Shown in pieces: positions 1 through 7,840 of a stretch of DNA of 64,000 nucleotides (position 1 is its first letter; every line of letters begins with the position of its first letter). The notes below the pieces were generated by a model. It was not told the DNA's origin and searched no databases. It was given only the letters and a program-made list of their open reading frames with translations. The position numbers and the translations under genes are program-made. Origin of the DNA: JAOUGY01 sp963825585 (GTDB lineage: Bacteria; Actinomycetota; Acidimicrobiia; Spongiisociales; ZC4RG35); the NCBI GenBank assembly GCA_963825585.1, contig CAWGTX010000009.1:186001-250000 (forward strand), written 5' to 3'.

Positions 1-476
1 TGGGCGGTGGTGTTCCGGCCGGCAAGACGTTCAAGGCCGCGCAGACAGGGGGACCCTCGGGGGGCTGTATCCCGAGGCGGTTCCTCGACACGCCGGTTGA
101 CTACGAGAGCCTGCGGGAGCTCGGCTCGATCATGGGATCGGGCGGTCTGATCGTGATGAACGAGGACGCCTCGATGCCCGAGGTAGCCCGGTACTTCATG
201 GAATTCTGCATGGACGAGTCGTGCGGCAAGTGTGTGCCCTGTCGGGCCGGGACCGTCCAGATGCACGGCCTGCTCGACCGGATCTGCTCCGGTAGCGGCC
301 GCAAGAAAGACATCGCCCTGCTCGAGGAGCTGTGCACCGTGGTCCGGGAAACGTCGCTGTGCGGTTTGGGCCAGAGCGCCCCAAACCCGGTCATCTCGAC
401 CCTCCAGTACTTCCGGGCCGAGTACGAGGCCCTCGTGCAGGACACCACGCACGCCGAGGAGAGGGCCCATGCCTGA
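1..476 (+). CDS. hoxF: NAD-linked [NiFe] hydrogenase diaphorase subunit HoxF, 3' part only
   Basis: Only the last 157 codons are in the window; the frame opens at base 3 and the gene is cut by the window edge. This is the C-terminal part of the HoxF/NuoF flavoprotein, which moves electrons between NAD(H), FMN and an iron-sulfur chain in the cytoplasm. The cluster-binding signature is visible as ESCGKCVPCRAGT, with a fourth Cys in SLCGLGQ; together these bind one [4Fe-4S] cluster. The FMN and NADH sites would lie upstream, outside the window. NuoF of complex I ends the same way, but the hydrogenase subunits that follow directly decide for HoxF. The stop overlaps the hoxU start by 8 bases, so translation is probably coupled. 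Confidence 0.9.
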   Translation, partial: GGGVPAGKTFKAAQTGGPSGGCIPRRFLDTPVDYESLRELGSIMGSGGLIVMNEDASMPEVARYFMEFCMDESCGKCVPCRAGTVQMHGLLDRICSGSGRKKDIALLEELCTVVRETSLCGLGQSAPNPVISTLQYFRAEYEALVQDTTHAEERAHA

Positions 477-1200
477 GCGTCGCCCCACCGTCACCATCAG
501 CCTCGACGACACCGAGGTCGAGGCCTTCGAGGGCGAGTCGGTTCTCCAGGCGGCCCGCCGCAACGGGATCGACATCCCATCGCTGTGTTTCCTGGAGGGG
601 ATCTCGGTGGTAGGCGCATGCCGCATCTGCGTGGTCGAAGTCTCCGAACAGCATCAGTTGCGGCCCGCCTGCGCCACCCAGGTCACCGAGGACATGGAGG
701 TGTGGACCAACACGCCAAAGCTGCGGAGCCACCGTCGCGCCATCCTCGAGCTGCTGTTTGCCGAGGGCAACCACGTGTGCGCCGTATGCGTCGCCAATGG
801 GAACTGCGAACTGCAGGACCGGGCGGTCGAGGCCGGGATGGACCATGTCCGCTTCGACTACCAGTCGCCGGCGAGACCGGTCGACGCCTCCCATGCGAAG
901 TACCTGTTCGACCCAAACCGCTGCATCCTCTGCACCCGTTGTGTGCGGGTGTGTGATGAGATCGAGGGCGCCCATGTCTGGGATGTCGCATCCCGGGGCC
1001 ACCAGGCGTACCTGGTCACCGATCTCGGCCAACCCTGGGGCGAGTCCACATCCTGCACCTGGTGCGGCAAGTGTGTGGCGTCGTGTCCCACTGGTGCGCT
1101 TGCCTATCAGGGCTCGGCCGTGGGGGAGATGAGACACATGCCCGACCTGGTGGCGCGACTGGTGAGCGCCCGCCGTGACCATGAATGGATCGAGCCATGA
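469..1200 (+). CDS. hoxU: NAD-linked [NiFe] hydrogenase iron-sulfur subunit HoxU
   Basis: A 243-residue protein, the usual HoxU length. It wires the hydrogenase module to the diaphorase. Ligands are visible in order: a plant-type [2Fe-2S] set (C40, C51, C54, C68), a His/Cys [4Fe-4S] set in GNHVCAVCVANGNC (H102, C104, C107, C113), then two ferredoxin-type [4Fe-4S] sets (C152/155/158/162 in CILCTRCVRVC and C196/199/202/206 in CTWCGKCVASC). It corresponds to the N-terminal part of NuoG but lacks the molybdopterin domain. The ATG at 469 is chosen because it overlaps the hoxF stop and gives the full ferredoxin domain; upstream in-frame sequence has no family similarity. Its stop overlaps hoxY. Confidence 0.93.
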   Translation: MPERRPTVTISLDDTEVEAFEGESVLQAARRNGIDIPSLCFLEGISVVGACRICVVEVSEQHQLRPACATQVTEDMEVWTNTPKLRSHRRAILELLFAEGNHVCAVCVANGNCELQDRAVEAGMDHVRFDYQSPARPVDASHAKYLFDPNRCILCTRCVRVCDEIEGAHVWDVASRGHQAYLVTDLGQPWGESTSCTWCGKCVASCPTGALAYQGSAVGEMRHMPDLVARLVSARRDHEWIEP

Positions 1201-1742
1201 CGGGGAAGACACGGTTGGCGACGGTGTGGCTGGGCGGATGCTCGGGCTGTCACATGTCGTTCCTCGACATGGACGAGTTCCTGTTCGATCTGGCCGCTCG
1301 GGTCGACCTCGTGTACAGCCCGCTGGTCGACACCAAGGTGTTCCCCGAGGGCGTCGACGTCACGCTGGTCGAGGGGGCGGTGGCCAACGAGGACAACCTG
1401 GAACTCGCCCGGATCATTCGCCGGCGCAGCGCCATGGTGGTGTCGTTCGGTGACTGTGCCGTGACCGGCAACGTCACCGCCATGCGCAACCCGCTCGGTG
1501 ACCCGATGAAGATCCTGCAACGGGTGTACGTCGAGAAGGTCGACCGTCACGGTGCGATCCCCGACGAACGACCCATCGTCCCCGAGCTGCTTGCACGGGT
1601 GCTGCCGTTGCACCAGGTGATCGACGTCGACATCTATCTGCCCGGATGCCCGCCGCCGGCAGGGAGGATCAAGGAAGCGGTGGTGGCCATCCTCGACGGG
1701 AACCTGGCGGAGGATCGGGGCGAAGGGATCAGGTTCGGATGA
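1197..1742 (+). CDS. hoxY: NAD-linked [NiFe] hydrogenase small subunit HoxY
   Basis: A 181-residue small hydrogenase subunit carrying the proximal [4Fe-4S] cluster next to the active site. Cluster ligands are visible: C15 and C18 in WLGGCSGCHMSF, C87 in SFGDCAVTGN and C151 in YLPGCPPPAG. There is no twin-arginine leader and no medial or distal cluster domain, so this is the short cytoplasmic type of group 3d. The ATG at 1197 overlaps the hoxU stop as ATGA; an in-frame ATG 12 bases upstream is the less likely start. Confidence 0.93.
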   Translation: MTGKTRLATVWLGGCSGCHMSFLDMDEFLFDLAARVDLVYSPLVDTKVFPEGVDVTLVEGAVANEDNLELARIIRRRSAMVVSFGDCAVTGNVTAMRNPLGDPMKILQRVYVEKVDRHGAIPDERPIVPELLARVLPLHQVIDVDIYLPGCPPPAGRIKEAVVAILDGNLAEDRGEGIRFG

Positions 1743-1752
1743 GGAGAACACC

Positions 1753-3192
1753 ATGCACGACCTGGTGACGATCGACCCGGTCAGTCGAATCGAGGGTCAC
1801 GCCAAGATCACGATCCGTCTCGGTGACGACGGGCTGGTGTCCGACGCCCGCTTCCACGTCACCGAGTTCCGGGGGTTCGAGGAGTTCTGCCGCGGCCGGC
1901 CCGTCTTCGAGATGCCCAGCCTCACAGCCCGCACCTGCGGGATCTGTCCGGTGAGCCATCTGCTGGCATCGGCCAAGGCCGGCGACGCCATCATGGGGGT
2001 GGAACCGCCTCCAGCTGCGGTGGCGTTGCGCACGTTGGCCAACCTCGGCCAGATCACCCAGAGCCACGCACTCAGTTTCTTCCACCTCAGCGCCCCCGAC
2101 CTGTTGCTGGGCATGGATGCCGATCCGGCCGTTCGCAACGTGTTCGGGCTGATGGGCTCCGAGCCCGAGATCGCCCGCCGTGGGATCCGGCTCCGGAGCT
2201 ACGGCCAGTCGATCATCGAGGCGATCGCCGGTCGCAAGGTGCACGCCCCCGGGATCGTGCCGGGCGGGGTGGCGCACCCGATGACCGCCGAGACGCGTGA
2301 CACGATCGCGTCCGGCGTGGCCGAGGCGAAGGAGACGGCGATCGCCGCCCTCGAGCTGTACCTGTCGATCGCCGATCGGTTTCAACGTGAGATCGCCGCG
2401 TTCGGATCCTTCCCCAGCCTGTTCCTGGCCATCGCCAACGGCACCGGTACCTGGGAGCACCACACGGGTCACCTCAAGGTCATCGACGCCGTCGGTTCCG
2501 TCGTTGCCGACGACATCGATCCGGCGGACTATCGCACGTATCTGGGTGAGGCCACCAACAAGGACTCATATCTCAAGTCGCCGTACTGGAAGCCGCTGGT
2601 GCCCGACAGCGCGCCGGTGGTCGACGGCATGTACCGGGTGGGTCCACTCGCCCGCGTCAACATGGCCCAACGGATGGGCACGCCCCTGGCCGACGAGGCG
2701 CTGGATGTGTTCCGTGAGCAGGTCGGCGGCGTCGGTCTTTCCTCGTTCCACTTCCACCACGCCCGGCTGATCGAGATCCTCGCCTGTACCGAGCGGATCG
2801 AGCAGATGATCGGCGACCCGTTGCTCACCGACACCAGGGTGAGGGCCGAGGCGGGCATCAACCGGCGCCGAGCGGTGGGCGTCTCCGAGGCGCCGCGCGG
2901 GACGCTGTTCCACGACTACGAGGTCGACGACAACGGCCTGCTCACCGACGTCAACATGATCATCGCTACCGGGCAGAACAACCTGGGGATGAACGCCACC
3001 GTGGCGCAGATCGCCCGGGAGTGGATCACCGGGCCCATCATCGAGGAGTCGACGCTCAACCGCATAGAGGCAGGGATCCGCGCCTACGACCCGTGTCTGA
3101 GCTGTTCCACCCATGCCATCGGCGCCATGCCGATGGTGGTCACTCTCGAGGATGCCGCCGGCCACACCCTGTGCTCGGCCACCCGTGGGTGA
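1753..3192 (+). CDS. hoxH: NAD-linked [NiFe] hydrogenase large subunit HoxH
   Basis: A 479-residue catalytic subunit holding the Ni-Fe(CN)2CO centre that splits or forms H2. The two CxxC ligand pairs are visible: N-terminal RTCGICPVSH (C62, C65, H69) and C-terminal DPCLSCSTH (C448, C451, H454). A 25-residue tail follows H454. In this family the tail is cut off after the histidine once nickel is inserted, and a candidate protease gene follows directly. The start is preceded by a good ribosome site (ATGAGGAGAACACC). No accessory hyp genes are in the window. Confidence 0.95.
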   Translation: MHDLVTIDPVSRIEGHAKITIRLGDDGLVSDARFHVTEFRGFEEFCRGRPVFEMPSLTARTCGICPVSHLLASAKAGDAIMGVEPPPAAVALRTLANLGQITQSHALSFFHLSAPDLLLGMDADPAVRNVFGLMGSEPEIARRGIRLRSYGQSIIEAIAGRKVHAPGIVPGGVAHPMTAETRDTIASGVAEAKETAIAALELYLSIADRFQREIAAFGSFPSLFLAIANGTGTWEHHTGHLKVIDAVGSVVADDIDPADYRTYLGEATNKDSYLKSPYWKPLVPDSAPVVDGMYRVGPLARVNMAQRMGTPLADEALDVFREQVGGVGLSSFHFHHARLIEILACTERIEQMIGDPLLTDTRVRAEAGINRRRAVGVSEAPRGTLFHDYEVDDNGLLTDVNMIIATGQNNLGMNATVAQIAREWITGPIIEESTLNRIEAGIRAYDPCLSCSTHAIGAMPMVVTLEDAAGHTLCSATRG

Positions 3193-3193
3193 C

Positions 3194-3613
3194 ATGCTGG
3201 TGATCGGGGTCGGCAACGACCTCCGGCGTGACGACGGGGTGGGACGGGTGGTGGCGTCGACGATCGAGGAGATGGCGCTGCCCGGTGTTCGGGTGATGAT
3301 GCGGTCCCAGCTGGTACCGGAACTCGTGGAGGAGATGGCGGCTTCGGACCGGGTGGTGGTCGTGGACGCCTCGATCGACTCGGCGTCTCTCACCGCTCGC
3401 GTGGCGGAAGCGGGAGCCGATCCCGCCATGACCCACCACGGCTCGCCCGAGTCGCTCCTGTCCCTGGCCGGGACCATCGGGCTCGCACTACCGGAGGTCT
3501 ATGTGGTGGGCGTACCCGCCGTCGATCTGAGCCTGGGTGAGGGTCTCACACCGCTGACCGCGGCGCTGGTGCCATCTGCCGTCGATGCGGTGCTCGTGCT
3601 GTTGCGTCGCTGA
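3194..3613 (+). CDS. hoxW: Hydrogenase maturation endopeptidase (HoxW/HycI type)
   Basis: A 139-residue member of the M52 hydrogenase maturation peptidase family. The N-terminal signature is visible as GVGNDLRRDDGVG, including the family's nickel-sensing Asp. It should remove the HoxH C-terminal tail after nickel insertion. The ATG at 3194 lies 2 bases after the hoxH stop. A GTG at 3185, overlapping hoxH, is an alternative start that would add three residues. The family is sure; the symbol hoxW is inferred from the adjacent hoxH. Confidence 0.88.
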   Translation: MLVIGVGNDLRRDDGVGRVVASTIEEMALPGVRVMMRSQLVPELVEEMAASDRVVVVDASIDSASLTARVAEAGADPAMTHHGSPESLLSLAGTIGLALPEVYVVGVPAVDLSLGEGLTPLTAALVPSAVDAVLVLLRR

Positions 3614-3722
3614 GACCCGACGAGCCCACCGACCGGGTCGCGAAGACGTCACCACGTCCCAGTTCCGCGCGTCGAGATCGCGCGATACCATGCTGGGCAG
3701 GGCACAACAGAGGGCAGGGGAT

Positions 3723-4091
3723 ATGGGTTCTGACCGTCTCAGGGGGGATGAGGTGTTGGACAGACCGGCGGTTGCCGTGATCGGGTTCGACGCCTCCATC
3801 ACAGAAGGGCTTGCGCAGCTGTGTCGCAATGTCGTTTCGTTCGCCGACATCGACGCGTATACGTCGTCGGGCTTCGAGGGTGACGTCGCAGTCGTGTCGG
3901 GCTCGGTCGAGCTCGACGACGATCGGCTCCACGTCCTCATCTGCGGCGACGCCGTGCACGACGGGAGGCAGGGCGTCGGCCGTGTGTCGTCGCTGTCGCA
4001 GTCGAAGGCCACGAAACTCAGCGCCGCCGATGACATCCCGGAAGCGTTCAGGACGGCCGTGAACGGTTTGAAGATCGGAGACGTCCGGTGA
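3723..4091 (+). CDS. Unknown 122-aa protein, possible receiver-like fold
   Basis: I do not recognise this protein. The ATG at 3723 follows a purine-rich ribosome site (AGAGGGCAGGGGAT). From about residue 15 it shows alternating beta/alpha patterning (AVAVIGFDA, GDVAVVSG, RLHVLICGD) that resembles the order of strands in a response-regulator receiver, but the phosphoacceptor Asp and conserved Lys pattern are not convincing. The stop overlaps the next gene as GTGA, so the two are probably co-translated. High GC at third codon positions supports real coding. Confidence 0.55.
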   Translation: MGSDRLRGDEVLDRPAVAVIGFDASITEGLAQLCRNVVSFADIDAYTSSGFEGDVAVVSGSVELDDDRLHVLICGDAVHDGRQGVGRVSSLSQSKATKLSAADDIPEAFRTAVNGLKIGDVR

Positions 4092-4945
4092 CACCACGTG
4101 GGTGTCGGCCCTTGTCGTTCGGCGACGGGGCGGTGGCGCGACCGCTCGTGGTGGCCAACGATCTAGTGGTGGCGGCACTCTACGACCGTGGCGAGGGCAT
4201 CGGACTGGCCGTTCCCGCAGACGCCGATGTCGTCGAATGGTTCCGCGGCTTCCTCGAGCATGTTCACAACCTCGATGTCGCCGTGGTCCCGCTCTCGCCG
4301 CCCAAGGTGGCTCGACCGAACGAATGGCGCACGGCGTCCGAGCTCGAGGTACTGGCCCAGCTCGAGCGGATCGATCAGGAGATCGCCGAGCTCACCAAGT
4401 GGCGGGGCGAGGCGGCGGCGTCGCTCATCGAGGCCGGCAGGGATGCCGAAGTCGGCGAGCGTTGGATGTTGTGGGCCGAGGGCGACGACCTGGTCGGTTC
4501 GGTTCGCATGTCGCTCGAGGAACTCGGGTTCACCGTGAGCGAGGTGGACCGTCCCGGCCGCGAGCATCTCCAGGTGCGGCACGACGAGATGCCCGACTGG
4601 ATTGCGCTGGTGGAGGTTGCGGCATACGACTGCCAGCCGGGCGTGGCCGATCTGCGGGTGGTGAACCAGCATCGCATGGCCCACATCGCCGAACACGGCC
4701 ATCAGCCCACCCAGGTGTGGTGGGTCGCCAACGAGTACCGGGCTCTCGATCCGAGTCGTCGGCCCCGGGCGCTCGAGTCGCTGGCCGACTCGGTATCGCT
4801 GGTCGACGTGGTGGCGATGTCGACCCGGGACCTGTTCCTCCTCGGCCGCGATGTCGGTCTGCAGCGGATGGGTGCCGACTCGGCCCGCAAACTCCTCACC
4901 GAAGCGGAGCCAGGCGTGTTCCGCTTCGTCGCCGAACCCGACTGA
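4088..4945 (+). CDS. Unknown protein with coiled coil and degenerate PD-(D/E)xK-like domain
   Basis: A 285-residue protein starting with GTG that overlaps the previous stop. Residues about 85-115 are rich in Glu, Leu and Lys with heptad spacing and likely form a coiled coil. The C-terminal part (about 145-260) has the strand-helix layout of restriction-endonuclease-like folds: D170 in MPDWIALVEVAAYD is followed by E176 in VEV, but the usual catalytic Lys two residues later is Ala178. This may be an inactive nuclease-fold domain. The assignment rests on pattern only and could be wrong. Partner of the upstream 122-residue protein. Confidence 0.55.
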   Translation: MTPRGCRPLSFGDGAVARPLVVANDLVVAALYDRGEGIGLAVPADADVVEWFRGFLEHVHNLDVAVVPLSPPKVARPNEWRTASELEVLAQLERIDQEIAELTKWRGEAAASLIEAGRDAEVGERWMLWAEGDDLVGSVRMSLEELGFTVSEVDRPGREHLQVRHDEMPDWIALVEVAAYDCQPGVADLRVVNQHRMAHIAEHGHQPTQVWWVANEYRALDPSRRPRALESLADSVSLVDVVAMSTRDLFLLGRDVGLQRMGADSARKLLTEAEPGVFRFVAEPD

Positions 4946-4969
4946 CGGCGCTGCTGGGCCGCCCCCTCG

Positions 4970-4997
4970 CTCTCAGTGATGTCGATCACGCTGAGAG
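4970..4997. terminator. Stem-loop after 4945, terminator or operator
   Basis: Perfect 7-bp arms CTCTCAG and CTGAGAG enclose a further TGAT/ATCA pairing around a GTCG loop with a 2-base bulge. It lies 25 bases after the stop of the preceding gene. No T-run follows directly, although a CTTTTTCTAG stretch lies about 30 bases downstream. A terminator is more likely than an operator, but neither is proven. Confidence 0.4.
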
Positions 4998-5097
4998 TGT
5001 CAGAACTAACTAGTTGATTCGCGCGCTCTTTTTCTAGTCCTCAAGGCAGAGGCCCCACCGGATACCGTGTTGAGGGCCGAGAGATGGGACATGGGGA

Positions 5098-5346
5098 ATG
5101 GCGAAGAAGGCCGACTGCAGGCACGGGCAACACCGCTTTGCGGGCCAGGCGGGAGTGGGCGCCGGTATTCGGCGCAACGTCTGTCAGGACTGTGGGGCAG
5201 TGGCGATCTTGCTCACCGAGGAGGCCCCCGTCACCACGGTGAGTTCTCGACTCTTCGGAGCGCGGGACGACGTTCGGGCGAACGATGACGACCAAGAACT
5301 GGACCTCCTGACGTCATCGGCACCGGGACGCGGTCCCCGACTCTGA
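5098..5346 (+). CDS. Small zinc-ribbon-like protein (82 aa)
   Basis: A short protein with an N-terminal Cys/His pattern: C7 and H9 or H12, then C29 and C32 in NVCQDCGAV, spaced like a single zinc ribbon. The second half (from about residue 45) is acidic and probably disordered. No enzyme signature is visible. Similar small zinc-ribbon proteins are common in actinomycetes, but I cannot name a family. The ATG at 5098 is the start that keeps the first Cys. Confidence 0.5.
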   Translation: MAKKADCRHGQHRFAGQAGVGAGIRRNVCQDCGAVAILLTEEAPVTTVSSRLFGARDDVRANDDDQELDLLTSSAPGRGPRL

Positions 5347-5358
5347 AGGACGGGAAGG

Positions 5359-5382
5359 ACGGTTCGAGCCGGCTCGAACCGT
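5359..5382. other. 24-bp perfect palindrome
   Basis: Centred on GAGCCGGCTC with arms ACGGTTCGAGCC and its exact complement, 12 bases after the stop at 5346. It can form a 12-bp stem with almost no loop. It has no T-run, so it is either a weak terminator or a dimeric protein-binding site. Confidence 0.45.
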
Positions 5383-5423
5383 GGTCCGATCGCTTGCAGC
5401 GGGTCTGGCGCCCAGGGAGCGGG

Positions 5424-5452
5424 AACGAGGCGATCGCCCAGATCGCCTCGTT
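5424..5452 (+). terminator. Hairpin before lipoprotein gene, terminator-like
   Basis: A 12-bp perfect stem (AACGAGGCGATC and its complement) with the 5-base loop GCCCA, followed by a short TCG/T-containing stretch. It sits between the zinc-ribbon gene and the lipoprotein gene, ending 24 bases before the latter's ATG, and probably insulates the two units. Because it is so close to the downstream start, it could instead act in the 5' leader of the lipoprotein mRNA. Confidence 0.5.
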
Positions 5453-5476
5453 TCGCGTCCGCGGTACGATCCGTTC

Positions 5477-6058
5477 ATGAAACGAACCATGGTCATGACC
5501 GCCGCCGCCGTCGCGTTTGGCGTCGTGCTGGCCGCATGCAGCTCGGAGTCGTCGACTCCCACCATTCCCGACTCGGCGGACGTGGTGACCATCGCCCCGT
5601 CGGCAGACACCACGGCCACAACCGCCGACCCCCGACTCTCACTCGAGCAGGCAACGCTCGAGTTCACCGAGTGCATGCGCCAGGAAGGCATCGAGTTCCC
5701 CGACATCCGCATCGATGCCGAAGGACGTCCCCAACTCGGTGAACTGCTCGAAGATCTCGACACCGCCACGCCCGAGTTCCGGAGCGCCCTCACATCATGT
5801 GCCACCATCCTCACGTGGGCCGGTGCCCTGGAACTCACCTCCGACCCCGAACTGCAGGCGGTCATCATCGACCAGCTCGCCTCCTTCTCCGAGTGCATGC
5901 GGACCAACGGTGTGACCGATTTCCCCGATCCCACCCCCGGCTTCAATGGAACCGGGTCTCCCTACCCGCTCGGTCTCATCCCCTTCGACAACCCCTCCTT
6001 CCAGGCCGCCACGGCTGCCTGCCAGAGCCAACTCGGCGACCTCGGGCTCGAGGGCTGA
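5477..6058 (+). CDS. Secreted lipoprotein with duplicated CMRxxG motif
   Basis: A 193-residue protein with a lipoprotein signal: MKRT, a hydrophobic stretch and a lipobox ending VLAAC (Cys about residue 20), so it should be anchored to the outer face of the membrane. The mature part repeats a motif: FTECMRQEGIEFPD near residue 60 and FSECMRTNGVTDFPD near 145. Each carries one Cys, and further cysteines lie at SALTSC and ATAACQ, so disulfides are likely. First gene of a four-gene export module (6061, 7178, 7837 follow). The function is unknown; the context suggests an accessory to the transporter. Confidence 0.75.
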   Translation: MKRTMVMTAAAVAFGVVLAACSSESSTPTIPDSADVVTIAPSADTTATTADPRLSLEQATLEFTECMRQEGIEFPDIRIDAEGRPQLGELLEDLDTATPEFRSALTSCATILTWAGALELTSDPELQAVIIDQLASFSECMRTNGVTDFPDPTPGFNGTGSPYPLGLIPFDNPSFQAATAACQSQLGDLGLEG

Positions 6059-6060
6059 GG

Positions 6061-7098
6061 ATGCGCCGCGTCGCGATCGTGGCGGGGGTGTTGGTCGTCG
6101 TGGCGGCGGCGGCATTCGGCGGCTACGCGCTCCGGTCCGCCAACGAGCCCGAGGCCGTCGTCACCGAAACCGTTCCGGTGGAGGAGGTTGCGGTCGTGCG
6201 GACCGACCTCGTCCAATTCGACACGCTCGCCGGCACGCTCGGGTTCTCAGGGTCGCGGGACGTCAGGACTGCGTTGGCGGGCACCCTGACCGACGTACCA
6301 GAGGAGGCGACCCGGCTGGAACGGGGATCGGTGGCCTACGAGATCGACGGATCGCCCGTGTTCTTGTTCCTCGGAGAACGCCCCTCCTGGCGGCCACTGT
6401 CGCGTGACTCCGAAGACGGCGCCGACATCGAGCAGCTCGAGGAGAACCTGGTAGCGCTCGGCTACGGTCCCGACGACTGGGAGGCGGACCAGGAGTACGA
6501 CGCCACCACCGCCGACGCTGTCGAGGACTGGCGCGAGGAGGTCGGTCTCCCCGACGACGACGCGGTGGAGCTGGGCAGGGTTCTCTTCGTGCCGGAGCCG
6601 CTGAGAGTGGGCGCCCTCGCCGCCGCCGCCGGTCAACCGCTCTCGATCGGTTCGCCGGTGTACGCCGCCACCACGTTCGAACAGGTTGTGCTCATCGAAC
6701 TCGATCCCGACGACCTCGAACTCGTGAACGAAGGCGCCGACGTCACCGTCACCCTCCCGGACGACCGGGAGGTGGCTGGTCGGGTGACCGAGGTCGGCAG
6801 GGTGGTGCGTGCCAGCGGTCCCGACCCGGATGCCCCTGGGGTGATCGAAGTGACGATCGCACTCGCCGAAACCGTGCTCGACATCGACCAGGCCCCAGTG
6901 GACGTCGACATCGAATCCGACCGCGCCGCCGGTGTCCTCGCCGTCCCCGTCCGCGCTCTCATCTCGCTGAACGACGGCGGCTACGCCGTCGAGGTCGACG
7001 GCCGACTCATCGGCGTCGAGACCGGCGACTTCGCAGGAGGGCTCGTGGAAGTCAGCGGGGCGTTGTCGGAGGGGGACCTCGTCGTGGTGCCGAAGTGA
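6061..7098 (+). CDS. Membrane-fusion (adaptor) protein with peptidoglycan-binding insert
   Basis: A 345-residue protein two bases after the lipoprotein stop. An N-terminal membrane anchor (residues 3-25) is followed by an extracytoplasmic part. Residues about 115-170 (DIEQLEENLVALGYGP to VEDWREEVGLP) match the peptidoglycan-binding type 1 repeat. The C-terminal half has the beta-rich HlyD/RND adaptor pattern ending in a hydrophobic barrel (LVEVSGALSEGDLVVVP). There is no long coiled-coil hairpin, unlike its counterpart at 21127. It probably links the FtsX-type permease encoded at 7837 to the cell wall. Confidence 0.8.
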   Translation: MRRVAIVAGVLVVVAAAAFGGYALRSANEPEAVVTETVPVEEVAVVRTDLVQFDTLAGTLGFSGSRDVRTALAGTLTDVPEEATRLERGSVAYEIDGSPVFLFLGERPSWRPLSRDSEDGADIEQLEENLVALGYGPDDWEADQEYDATTADAVEDWREEVGLPDDDAVELGRVLFVPEPLRVGALAAAAGQPLSIGSPVYAATTFEQVVLIELDPDDLELVNEGADVTVTLPDDREVAGRVTEVGRVVRASGPDPDAPGVIEVTIALAETVLDIDQAPVDVDIESDRAAGVLAVPVRALISLNDGGYAVEVDGRLIGVETGDFAGGLVEVSGALSEGDLVVVPK

Positions 7099-7105
7099 GC
7101 TACGG

Positions 7106-7126
7106 GCGACGAGCGACGAGCGACGA
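7106..7126. repeat. Tandem 7-bp repeat, three GCGACGA units
   Basis: Three head-to-tail copies of GCGACGA directly after the adaptor stop. Part of a wider set of period-7 arrays in this window. Confidence 0.85.
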
Positions 7127-7143
7127 GCCGGACAGGTTCAGGC

Positions 7144-7171
7144 GTTCTGCGTTCTGCGTTCTGCGTTCTGC
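7144..7171. repeat. Tandem 7-bp repeat, four GTTCTGC units
   Basis: Four exact head-to-tail GTTCTGC copies that end six bases before the ATPase start at 7178. They take the place where a ribosome site would be expected. The same unit recurs in inverse orientation at 9047 and in the same orientation at 55357, again four times. Confidence 0.95.
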
Positions 7172-7177
7172 GTTGCG

Positions 7178-7840
7178 ATGACCGTCCTTCGTCTCACCGG
7201 AGTCACCAAGGTCTATCCGGGGCCCCCGCCGGTGAACGCCCTGCGAGGCGTCGATCTCTCGATCGAGCCGGGAGAGCTGGTGGCGGTGGTCGGACCGTCG
7301 GGATCCGGGAAGACCACGCTGCTCCATCTGATGGGTGCGCTCGACCGGCCGACGGCCGGCACGGTCGAGGTCGACGGCAACGAGATCTCACAACTCTCGG
7401 ATCGGAAGTTGTCCGGGTTGAGGGCTCTCAAGCTGGGTTTCGTGTTCCAGGAGTTCTTCCTCATCGGGGGTGTGCCGGCTGTCGACAACGTTGCCCAGGG
7501 GCTGCTGTATCGGGGGTGGCCTGCCGCCAAGCGGCGAGCCAAAGCCGTCGACGCGCTCATCCGGGTGGGTCTGGAGCATCGGATCGACCATCTTCCGAGC
7601 AGGCTCTCGGGGGGCGAGCGTCAGCGGGTGGCGATCGCCCGGGCGATCGTGGGCGATCCGGCGATCGTGTTCGCCGACGAGCCCACCGGCAACCTCGACT
7701 CTGTGACCTCCGACTCGATCATCGATCTGTTCATGGGGCTGAACCGGGCGGGATCAACCATCGTTGTCATCACCCATGATCGCGAGTTGGCGGCCCGGTT
7801 CCCCCGGCGGGTCTCGATCCGTGACGGGGTGCTGGAGTGA
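7178..7840 (+). CDS. ABC transporter ATPase, MacB/LolD type
   Basis: A 220-residue nucleotide-binding protein. Walker A is GPSGSGKT, the signature is LSGGERQR, Walker B is VFADEPTGNLD, and the switch His lies in VITHD. The short LolD/FtsE-like form pairs with FtsX/MacB permeases, which power export of peptides or lipoproteins or transmit force across the membrane rather than import. The permease gene overlaps its stop (GTGA). Upstream, a 79-bp gap filled with 7-bp repeats separates it from the adaptor gene, and no clear ribosome site is seen before the ATG. Confidence 0.92.
   Translation: MTVLRLTGVTKVYPGPPPVNALRGVDLSIEPGELVAVVGPSGSGKTTLLHLMGALDRPTAGTVEVDGNEISQLSDRKLSGLRALKLGFVFQEFFLIGGVPAVDNVAQGLLYRGWPAAKRRAKAVDALIRVGLEHRIDHLPSRLSGGERQRVAIARAIVGDPAIVFADEPTGNLDSVTSDSIIDLFMGLNRAGSTIVVITHDRELAARFPRRVSIRDGVLE

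Noticed and set aside
1..1200. NADH dehydrogenase (complex I) nuoF/nuoG
   Set aside because: The following genes encode hydrogenase small and large subunits with full [NiFe] ligands, and the second protein lacks the NuoG molybdopterin domain.
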